This document shows positions 35,201 to 47,200 of a DNA stretch of 64,000 nt, piece after piece. The DNA comes from Ashinkailepas kermadecensis. Its lineage: Eukaryota; Arthropoda; Thecostraca; Neolepadidae. Position 1 is the first letter of the stretch. Each line of letters starts with the position of its first letter. The stretch spans positions 951,001-1,015,000 of the forward strand of contig JAOTOM010005136.1 in assembly GCA_034440615.1 (NCBI GenBank), written 5' to 3'. Both the position numbers and the translations under genes were made by a program. The notes under the pieces are model-generated. The model saw only the letters and a list, made by a program, of their open reading frames with translations. It made no database searches and had not been told where the DNA came from.

Positions 35201-38200
35201 TGTTATGGTATGACGTAGTAAACGACTAATTGGCAATCACATGGAGCTTGAGGGTCGGATATTATGCACACGGGCATATTCTTGGGGGGGGGGGGGCACA
35301 ATACATGAGGGCAATGGGCGGGCCCAAATGGAGGTGGCACACTTCATAGAGTCCCATGCTAAAATTGAAATTATTGAGGAAGGGAGGGGGGGGGGTGACT
35401 AAACCAAATTGAGCGGGCACTTGCCCCCTCAAAAGTATATAAAACAGCACCCTGTTTCTGCACATTAGGCACGCTGATAAAACAGTTGTACCAGATCTCA
35501 CGCAGTATCTATTTCGGGGCTTCAATGCAACGCTTGGGGAGATGAGTCCTGCCCTTGGCTTCGCATGTCCTGTCGCATCATGTCCTGCCCTTGGCGTCGC
35601 AAATAGCTTGGCAGTCAGACTGGACGTCTTGACACCTGAATATCCTGCATAGGACTACTGCTTCCCACCACGTCTAGGTATGTACCATTGGTGTCACAAA
35701 TAGCTTGGCAGTCAAGCTGAGCGTCCTGCTACCTGAATACCCTGAATAGATATACTGTTTCCCACCACACCTATACCTATGCAGAATATTCAGGTGCCAG
35801 GACTCCCAGCCTGACTGCCAAGCTATTTGTGACGCCAATTATACCTAGGTTGAATGTGAGACCGGTACATTTGTAAGAGGCACCTGGCATGACATGTTGT
35901 CGTCGTGTTGCCTTGGCAACGTCGTCGTAGTTACCTGGGTAACGTCGCCGTGGCTGCCGATGCCGTCAGGTAGGAGAGCTTCAAAGGCACTGCCTGCTGG
36001 TTTTCCCGTACAATTTCTAGCGACGTGAGGCCTGTGCAAGAGTCAAAATTAGTCGGAGGAAGGGACTGAATGAAGAAGAATTCTCCTATTTAAATGCCTG
36101 TGAAATGTGGGGAAAGTACAAATCTTACTTGAGGGAAATTCAGATTAGACATGTCCCCAAAAGCAAGGGCGCAAGAGAAGGGTAGGAAAGCCAGCATGGC
36201 TTACACCATATTTGATGAAAGCAATTAAGGCTAAGAAAGATGCATTTAGAGTATTTAAGGAAGATTCAAATATCGTAAATATAAGGTCGTATACAAAAAC
36301 TAGAGATGCTGTGAAGCAGAAAACCAGAGCAGCAAAGCGAGCAAAAGAATTGGATTTGGCTAGGTACTGTAATGTGGACAGTAAAAAATTATTTAGTTTC
36401 TACAAGCTAAGCAAAGTTTCAAGCACAATTGGTCCACTGGAAGTAAATGGGACTATGTTGAGTGAGGATGGTGAGATGGTTGAGGTGCTGAGCAAGCAGT
36501 TTAAATCAGTGTTTACATTGGAGGATGTGACTAATCTGCCAACCGTGAACCATAGTTCAGTGACAGGTGATCAGATACACGATGTTGATTTCATTGATAG
36601 TGATGTTGTTTTCAATTATATCAGGAAAATAAAGCCAAACAAGGCAGCAGGACCTGATGGAATGTATGCTAGGTTATTGCGGGAAGCTAAAAAGGAACTG
36701 GCAATTCCACTTAGTATAATATTTTGTAGATCAGTTTCACAAAATGAAATTCCAACAGATTGGAAAAGGGCAAATGTAGTTCCTATTTTCAAGAAAGGAG
36801 AAAGATGGAAAGTTGAAAACTATAGGCCAGGAAGCCTCACATCCCTAGTCTGCAAGGTACTCGAATCAATTATCAAGAATAGAATAGTTAGTTTCCTGGA
36901 AGGAAACAGATTGATTCAAGATACTCAACATGGGTTTAGAAAAGGGCGATCGTGTCTCACAAATCTCTTGGACTTTTTTAATTTTGCTACAGAACAATTT
37001 GATCAGTGAAATCAGGTTGATGTAGCATATCTTGGCTTTAGTAAGGCCTTTGACAAGGTACCCCATAAACGGTTAATGATGCAGTTTCAGGTCCATGGTA
37101 TTGCAGGTAGCATCCTAAAATGGATAGAGTTGTGGCTTTCAGATAGACAGCAGAGAGTGATGCTAAATGGTACAAAGTCATCATGGCAAGATGTTCTTAG
37201 TGGATTCACCCAGGGGTCAGTACTGGGGCCACTATTGTTCATTATATTTGTAAATAACATTGAATGTGGCCTAAGCAGTAAGGTTTTGAAATTTGCGAAT
37301 GATTTGAAGGTCTTTAGGGCAATAACGGGGCACAACGAGCAGGTCTTGCTGCCGAAAGACTTAGACGAGCTTGTGAAGTGGTCCGAAAATGGCAAATGAA
37401 GTTTAATTTTGATAAGTGCAAAGTCATGCATGTAGGTAGGCAGCATATGAAGGCTCCATATTTGATGGGTGGCCAAGTACTATCTGTGACTCAGCAGGAG
37501 AAGGACTTAGGTGTTATTTTGAACACAAAATTGGGGGCATCAGAACAGACCAAAGAAGCCAAAAAGAAGGCACTAAGAATGCTTGGGGCAATACATAGGA
37601 ATGTATCATACAAAAGTGAGGAGGTCATCAGGAAGCTTTACTGCGCATATGTAAGGCTACATTTGAATACTGTGTCCAAGCTTGGTCCCCTAGTTATGAG
37701 AAAGATTGTTGGCTTTTAGAGAGAGTACAAAAGAGGGCAACAAAAATGGTTAATGGTATAGGAAACCTGGCATATGAGGAAAGATTGAAGAAATTGAATA
37801 TGCTTTCACTTAGATATAGAAGGTTGAGAGGAGATCTCATCGAGGTTTTTAAATTTGTTCATGGTCGGGCAGGCCGCCGGCCCCCCCCTGCTGCCCTTTG
37901 TGGTGGCGGGGCCTTCTTTCACTTAGATATAGAAGGTTGAGAGGAGATCTCATCGAGGTTTTTAAATTTTTTCATGGTCAGGAGCAGGGATATCTCAGGG
38001 AAATGTTTGAAGTTAACAGAAATGATGCAATTAGAGGTCATCAATTCAAAATTAAAGTTAATCACAGCAGGACAAGGTTAAGAGAGTCTTTCTTCACCAA
38101 CAGGGTAGTAGAACACTGGAACTAGCTGCCAGGAACCATTGTCAGTAGAAATACACTGAACATCTTAAAAAACAGCATAGACAATCATTATAAGAATAGG

Positions 38201-41200
38201 GGGCTTGTTTTTCTGTATTCCAGGGAGGGTTGATCGACGGATTTGGTGGGCAACTGGTTCAGTGTCCAGAGTGCAACGAAGAAGGGTCCTTGTGGCTCAT
38301 AGTTGCACTGATCTGTTATGTCTTTATGTCTTTATGTCTTATGACTGCCATCTGCCCTTGACTCTGCACTGGACAGGATACCGGGCCGACTGTGCGTCCG
38401 CCTGCTGAAGTGGGCTGCCAACTGCCCTTGACTCTGCACTGGACGGGGTACCGAGCCGGCTGTGTGTCTGCCTGTTGAAGTGCGGATACGGGTGCATTTC
38501 GATAGTGATCGGCGAATGTCAGACCACGTGACCACGTGAAGGGCAGCACCAAGGCCCGGAGGTACTCCCTGAACGAAGGTGCAAGGTTATGCAGCTCGTA
38601 TGAGTTACACACTAGTAGTTGTCAGATGCTCGTCTAATTTTAGATGAAGAACATTGCAGCCAATATCCTTATCCAATAAAGGTGAAGAAAAAAACTAACC
38701 GCCATGGAAGGAGTTAGGAAAAAGTAATCGTATGGTATTAATCACTCACATGCGGATCCGAGACTTCCGAGAGACAATATTTGAGACGGGTAGTAGAGTT
38801 CGGATGTAAATTCAGCACTGACTGTCGGCGATATGTCACTATATTGTCGCGTGGCACGGCACCAACCCGATCTGACCTGCATGTGATCTGAACTCCCGTG
38901 GCCTGACCTTGCCGCAACCTGGCCAGGGCGCAACCCGACCTGCCGTCACCTGCGCTGCTGGTGATCTGACCCTGGTGAACACCGCTCCTGCCGTGACCTG
39001 ACCTGCTGTGACCTGACCCGTTGTGACCTGACCCGTTGCGACCCAGCCCGCAGTGACACTGGCCCAGGTGGCTGCGGTTGCCGTATGACGAGGTGACCTG
39101 ACCTGCTGTGACCCAGCTCGCAGTGGCACTGACCCAGGTGGCTGCGATCGTCGCATGACGAGGTGACCTGACTTGCCGTGACCTGACCTGCCGTGACCCA
39201 ACTCACTGTGTACACTGATCCAGATGGCTGCTGTCGCCGAATGGCGAGGTGAACTGACCTGCCCTGTCGTGACCTGACCTGTCGTGACCCAGTCCACAGT
39301 GGCACTGACCCAGGTGGCTGTGGTCGCCGTATGACGAGGTGACCTGACCTGTCGTGACCTGACCTGTCGTAACCCAGTCCACAGTGGCACTGACCCAGGT
39401 GGCTGTGGTCGCCGTATGACGAGGTGACCTGACCTGCCGTGACACAGCTCGCAATGGCATTGACCCAGATAGCTGTGGTCGCCGTATAACGAGGTGACTT
39501 GACCTGTCGTGACCTGACCCACCGTGACCCAGCCCGCAGTGCCACTGATCCAGGTGGCTGCGGTTGCCGTATGACGAGGTGACCTGACCTGTCGTGACCT
39601 GACCTGTCGTGATCCAGTCCGCAGTTGCACTGACCAAGGTGGCTGCGGTCGCCGTATGACGAGGTGACCTGGCCTGTCGTGACATGACCTGTCGTGACCC
39701 AGTCTACAGTGGCACTGACCCAGGTGGCTGTGGTCGCCGTATAACGAGGTGTCTTGACCTGTCGTGACCTGACCCACCTTGACCCAGCCCGAAGTGTCCC
39801 AGGTGGCTGCGGTTGCCGCATGACGAGGTGACCTGACCTGACGTGACCTGACCCACCGTAACCCAGCCCGCAGTGACACTGACCCAGGTGGCTGCGGTCG
39901 CCGTATGACGAGGTGATCTGACCTGACGTGACCTGACACACCGTAACCCAGCCAGCAGTGACACTGACCCAGGTGGCTGCGGTCGCCGTATGACGAGGTG
40001 AAGGTCAGCTGGACGATCTGGCCGCGTGGCACGGCGCTGGCCGACTCGAAGCTCACGATCTCGGCCGAAGACAACTGCGGCACCCTGGCGGTCGCCCGCC
40101 CCACCTGGGCTGAGGTGAAGGGCCGACCGCCGCACTCCTGCGGGGACCACAGAGCGGCACGTTACGGCTGTGGTGTGTATCTGCTGCAGCTGATACTGAG
40201 TACACGGCACACGGTCACAAACAGCACTCAGCCCAGCGACACGTTACGGCTGTGGTGTGTATTTGCTGCAGCTGACACTGAGTACACGGCACAGGGTCAC
40301 AAACAGCACACAGTCCAGCGACACGTTACGGCTGTGGTGTGCATCCGCTGCAGCTGACACTGAGTACATGGCACACGGTCACAAACAGCACACAGCCCAG
40401 CGACACGTTACGGCTGTGGTGTGTATCCGCTGCAGCTGACACTGAGTACACGGTACAAGGTCGCAAACAGCACTCAGCCCAAGGGCAACACGTCGATATT
40501 TCACACCCGTCAGCTCACTGCATCAACTCCCGGCACAGCTGCCTGGGCACTGGGTGCTGCGTGCTGGGTACTGGGTGCTGGTCGCTGAGTGATGGGTGCT
40601 GGGTACTGGATACTGAGCACTGGGCGCTGGGTGCCGGCTCTGGGTACTGAGTGTTGGGTGCTGTGTGCTGAGTACTGAGTGCTGGATAGTGGGCACTGAG
40701 TGCCGGGTGCCGGATGATGGGTGTTGGGTACGGGGTGCTGTGTGTTGGGTGCTGGGTACTGGACACCGGGTGCTGGGTGCTGGATGTTGAATACTGCATG
40801 ATGGCTGCTGGGTGCTGGGTGCTGGGTGCTGAGTGCTGGGTGCTGGGTGTTTGGTGCTGGGTGCTGGGTGCCGGGTGTAGGCTCCACTGACGTCTACGTC
40901 GGCCGTCTGGGGTCGGTCGACAGGTATCTCTCCGTGCATGGTGGCGGTCGGGTCGACGCTGTACCCGCTGAACGACTCGTCAAACTGCGAGATGCTGTCC
41001 AGAATCTCGTCATCGGTCGTAAACAGAATCGTCTGGAACAGAGGCCACATGAGAGGTGTCAGGGTGTAGATCGAAAGCACCAGGGCGCAGGCCACAGTTC
41101 GGAGTGCCCCGAAAGCAGGTCACGTCATGATACCAAGCCAATGGTGGCGTGCAATCAAGAGTCACCACGCCTGCCGGTCCGTGTCGCCGAGTCAACCGCA

Positions 41201-44200
41201 CAACATTTCAGCAATTGGGGCATGTTATGCCCAATTGCTGAATGCGCTGCCGCTCCAGCCCGACCGGCGTCAAATTATGTTGATAGCAAATGCGTAATGC
41301 ACCTGTGCTGTGCAGACTGGGAAACTAAAGCAAGCACCACAGATAATGGGACCTGATACTGCGACCGTGGGGCGAAACTGAACACGGATACCACGGAACG
41401 GGACACGTTCCGCAGTGGAACACCGACGGGGAAGGAAGGACGGAGCCCGAACAATGTCACTGGACTGTTATCGAACTTGGCAGGTAGCACCTTACTGGTG
41501 AGGTGGTGATTCCTCCTCCAAGTGCTGTGCGTTATCTGCACCTAACGGGGGAAATTTCTGCTCCAATAACTTTTAACGGAATTCGTGGGAGGACACCCGG
41601 GGTTGGGTGGGGGTGTTATGGGCCCACATTCAGCTCCAAGCATATTTAGCATCAGGTCCAAGGCTAAGGATCATGTTCCCACAATACCTGCTAAGCTTCA
41701 AGTTTGAGGAGAGTGTTCTATCCTGTGGTGGAGGGGGGGGGAGGGTATTCTGGTCCCGACCCGCTCTGAAGCCGTCTGTCATGGCTGACTTACAACTGTC
41801 TCACAAAGTGGACCGTGAGGCGTCAGGCGCAACGTTAATGCGGACATCGGGAGATCTCCAGAAAATAAAGAAAACAGGTAGATTCCTGATGCCATTCAAG
41901 GACTTTGAAATATGCGTCCGCGACAAGCTCGCCCGGATGTTCACTAGTGTGTGCGCGAAGAATATAGTTCCAATTTATGAGGCTCTTTATCCATAAAATA
42001 TGATGCAAAGTTCATTTATGAAAATTAGCTTGCCTTCAGACGTCAATTTCATTGCCACTTATAGTGATATACTGCGCATATTGTTACTTTGCGTATTGGC
42101 TTATGGAACAATTTTGCATCATAGCTGGCGGGCCTCGCGGCCCGCGGCCCGTCCCCGACCGCCCGACATTCAGTGGCCGGGCACGCTTGGGGGCGCGGAC
42201 CGTTCCCTGAATGTTAATGGGCCCCAACGCCAAAGTTACAGATATATTGTCATATTTGAAACGAAAGGCGATGTGCCTGGAATGAGTTCCGCCACCACTG
42301 GAGTTTGAGACCGACAGGTTTTCTCGATATTGTTTAAGAACATTACGCTTATGGGCGTTGAATGGAAAGAATGCATCTATAACCGTGAATTTCACCTACA
42401 CCATTTTGTCGTGGCAGAGTCGATGTTGCTTAGTATTGTTGAAGGGTGGAACTTTACTTTTTGTCGTGCTACCGCTCGCCGGTCCTACGGATCCTCTGGG
42501 TAGCAACCGTCGTCGCTTGACGTGCATCAAACCATGCCAGAACCTCAATAATGCAGGAAAGCTTCATGTTAAAAGGTAAAAATGGCAGTGTTTGATATCG
42601 TTGAAAGTAATCGAGTATGGCATCAGAAGGCAGCTGATTTTATGCCGCTTTATTTGATACAATTGGAAATTAATTCGCTCATGCAGAACATCTGGTATGC
42701 AATTAAAAGGAATACAATATGATAATTCGAGACCGAAATACTAGAATTGGGTGCAAAAGTCAAAAGGTTAGATATTTGTAAAAGTAATCGAATATGGCAT
42801 CAGAAGGCAGCGGATTTTATGTCAACTTATTTGGACCATTTTAAATTATTTCCATAATGTAGAACATCTGATATGAATTTAAAGGAATACAATGTGATAA
42901 TTCGAGACACAAATCCTGAAATTGAGTGCAAAAATGACAGGCTTAGATATCTATAAGCGTCCAGTATGGCATCAGAAGGCACCTGATTATATGCCGGTTT
43001 ATTTCAGGGCATTGTAAATTAATTCGGTAATGTAGAACATCTGACGTACACTTAAAAGGAATGCAATATGATAATTCGAAACAGAAATCCTGGAATTGAG
43101 TACAAAAATGACAGGGTTAGATGTATATAAAAGTAGTCGAGGATGGCATCAGAAGGCAGCTAATATTATGTCGTTTTATTTGAGACCATTGGAAGTGAAT
43201 TCGCTAATGTAGAACATCTGATATAAAATTTAAAGGAATAAAATGCGATAATTCGAGACACAATTCCTGAAATTGAATGCAAAAATGACAGGGTTATATA
43301 TCTATAAAAGTATTCGAATATGGCATCAGAAGGCAGCTAATTTTACGCCGGTTTGTTTGAGACCATTCGATATTAATTTGGTAATTTAGAACATCTGATA
43401 TACAATTTAAAGGAATACAATGTGATAACTTGGGGCACAAATTCTGGAATTGAGTGCAAAAGTGACAGGGTTCAACCTTCATGGAAGTTATTCAAGATGC
43501 TTTAAAAATGTAGCACGTTCGATGTTCGTTTAGTTAAGAACATTGGAAATTGTCAGCACCTTTTTATTACAAGATGTTGAGTGGCCAATTGCTCCCATTT
43601 CACTTTCAGGGCAAAGTGACAGGGTGAAATGATTTGATAATAAAACTAACTACACATCATAAGAGACCTTGTTTCAATGTTGTTCAAATTTGACCATTGG
43701 AAATTACTTGCACCTCCTCTAGAAACTAGAACATAGCAGTAATCATAGCAAGCCCACTCTGGTGGTGTTCCTTCACCCTTCAGTTCCTTGGTGTTCCTTC
43801 ACCAAACCCACCACCAGAGCGACGCCACCGGTATTATGTCCGCTCATGACGCCTAGCGCACAACAATGGGGTGCCCTACACCGTTGTTGGCAAGAGGATG
43901 TTCCCTGGTGGTAAGAGGAGCAGCTGCTCATCTCCCAAGCAGCAACACCTCCACGGCACAGTCATCCCCACGAAGGTGTGAAATACTGTGCCGCCGAACA
44001 CCGGTATAGGCAGACGCCAGCCGGGTTAGTCTACCTTCCAGCGAATGTTTCTTTTTGTGGCTGGCCTCCAACTGGCATGAGAAAATACCCCAAGTCAGCT
44101 GGATGACTGGATTATAATAGCTGGAGCCACAACGTACATAGGCGGCTTGAGCCGGACACTTCGATCACGTCATTGTCACAGGTGTAGTATCTGATACCTT

Positions 44201-47200
44201 GTAAGGGCTGACCCCGTCACCCTGCCACGTCACTGCCACAGGTGTATCTGATACCTTGTAAGGGCTGACCCCGTCACCCTGGCCACGTCATTGTCACAGG
44301 TGTAGTACCTTATACCTTTGAAGGGCTGATGCCATCTGATACCTTGGAATGGCTGACCCCCGCCACTCTGGTCACATCACTGTTATTGCCATAGGTAGCA
44401 TCATAGGAGTATCTGATACATTGGAAGGGCTGATGCCGTGCATAAAGTAACAGGAAACATAATGCAATGGTTTGTATGTTCAGTTTAAATATATTTCTAC
44501 AAAAACTGAATATTCTGGTCTAACCTAGATTGATGGAAACAAATTTATTGAAAAGGCATTTGGTGGTACATCTTTTATGCGAACTTTCTCGTGCAAAATT
44601 CCCGCGAATCTGTCGACTTCTTTGGTTCGTTCAAATTGCGAGCTGACCACTTTTTGTCGACTTTTGTGACAGATGGGACGAATGCGACAACACCTTTGAA
44701 AATAGCCATTTAAATGTCCTGTGGCGGACGTGGACGTGAAAGCATTGTACACCGTTTGAGGGGACTGACGCCTCAGGTGGATTCAAAACCTTCAATGCTC
44801 AAAAGCCGCAACCACTCACAATCTCCAATTCGTCAAAAACGTTTAAAATTATAAATGCTCAAAAGCCTCAATTGCTCATAATCCCAATCCGCCAAAGATG
44901 ATCAAGACCCCCAATGCTCAAAATCTCCAGAGGCACAGCCAAGGGGTGGGCTGCCGTATGAGGACGTTGGTCACGGACACTGCACTAGGCGGATTCTGGT
45001 TGGTCAAGGCTCTGATTGCACACGGGTGCCGTATGAGGATTTTAGTCACGGACACTGCAGTAGGCGGATTCTGATTGGTCAAGACTCTGATTGCACACGG
45101 GTGCCGTATGAGGACGTTGGTCACGGACACTGCACTAGGCGGATTCTGATTGGTCAATGCTCTGATTGCACACGGGTGCCGTATGAGGATTTTAGTCACG
45201 GACACTGCACTAGGAGGATTATGATTGGTCAATGCTCTGATTGTACACGGGTGCCGTATGAGGACGTTGGTCACGGACACTGCACTAGGCGGATTCTGGT
45301 TGGTCGAGGAAGATTCTTAATTGTCAAGGGCGATGTTTTCCGTGACAGGATAAGGTGAGATTGAGGTCAGCTGAATATCAGGCCAGACAGACGGAAGCAC
45401 GCCACACAAGATGACGCACACACGGGCGGTCTCGACGACCCGGTCAGACCACGCCCCATGACGTGACAGCCAGCTCCTGATTGGTCGATTGGTAGTTTGA
45501 GGCTTAGAACGCACGGAATGCCGGCCGACCATCTGGCCCCATTCAAGGGATTTCTGATATTATTCAGACCTCCAAGCATTGTGAACGTGAGGCTTCCATA
45601 ATATTGCCTATCGGGATGATATTCCGTACAATACCCAATAAAAACAAAACTGTTATTCTTAGCATACCTACGCCGTGTGGGGAACTGCATCCCTTTTCAA
45701 ATTCCAGGGAATAGCTGACGACTCAAAAGGCACAGGTGGCTGAAGCTTGGCGAACCTCTTCTCTCATCCGCTGAACACTGTTATGTTAGGCTTGGCTTGG
45801 TTAGATTTGTGTAATTTGAAAAATTATTTGAAAAATGTCATAATTTTTCATATTTTTCAAGACGTTTTTTAACATTGTGCTTTATGGTAATTTTGGAATT
45901 ATTGGCATATACTTTTCCAATGCAATGCTCATGAAGGTGGTCAACATGAGGTGACCATTAATTTCCCCTTCACACGCTTAGTTGGCAGGCAAAATAACAT
46001 AAAAAGTGGGTTTGAATTGCGCATTATAGGCTTAAAATATGAAAAATGTTTTTGTTTTTGTTATTACAAAAAAAAAGTTCAATATATTAAAAATGCAACA
46101 TAACCTAACCCAATTTGGCCCATCGATGCACGAAAAAGAACTCTTTATGAAATGCAAAAGATCAAGAATGTTTGCTCATTTTACCGATTAAATACCTAAC
46201 CTAACCTAGCACGGACTAGCCTAACCAGGCTTTTAAAGAAAAAAATCGAATATTTGTGCAGAAAATTAATAATGAAGAAGACGTTTGCACAGTAACACAA
46301 ACCTAACTTAATCAAACCTAACACATCCTAACCATCTTGCTTGACTTAAAGCAACGTTACCCGGTGCGCCCGGTCCACCCATGATACAAATAAAAAATCG
46401 ATATAATTGAAAACTTAAAGTTTTGAAACTTTACCAAAAGTTCAAATATTGATTTTGGGGTGGACAAACAGTATGGGCCATGACCGAATTCATCATCCTT
46501 TTCTGATTCCGAATACATTTTTTCACGTCTCCCAAAATTAACTCCTAAGATGCAAAAACGTGACGTCAGTCGTGATCGCATAAGCCCCATAGTGACGTTA
46601 CCTATTCGGGGGAGAAACGTTTGGGGGTGATTGCAGACCCTCCTAGTCGAGCGCTTTCCGATGACACCACTTTCGTCTTCTTGCAACGCTTAGTTTGGAG
46701 ATTAGAGGGAGCACCAAAGGACCCACCCCCACCCACTGGCGGATCTAGCCCACCGGTTTGGGGGGGGGCAACTTTCGGTTTACGGCGTCAGCCTCCACCT
46801 CCCCCTCCCGGGGGAGGGGGAGGGGGAGGCTGACCAAACAATTATAACAAAATACCTTTAAAATTTGAGATTATTTCACCCGGAACGCTATTTTTTAACC
46901 TCAGCAAAGGTTACTGCATTTTAATTCAGTTTACTTTTGTTGGTTTGGGGGGGGGGGGCAAAAGACACTATGGCCCCCCCCCCTTCGAAGCGCTTGGGGG
47001 AGGCCATGGCCGGAATGCCCCCCCTGGATCCGCCAGTGCCCCCACCCCCACCCCCCCCGAATGAGGATCTGACCGGAAAGACGGCGCGGGTTGATGGAAC
47101 TGCAAGTGCAATTCATCAGATATGCAAATCGTCTTATTCGCCTTGTTCCTCATACAGTAATCCTACTCAAATGCAGATAAGCATCGCGAACCTCCATTTT

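Noticed and set aside
38839..40104. Minus-strand frame of 421 codons
   Set aside because: Only its first part overlaps exon 9; the rest is the 85-bp array read through. Two other frames are equally open.
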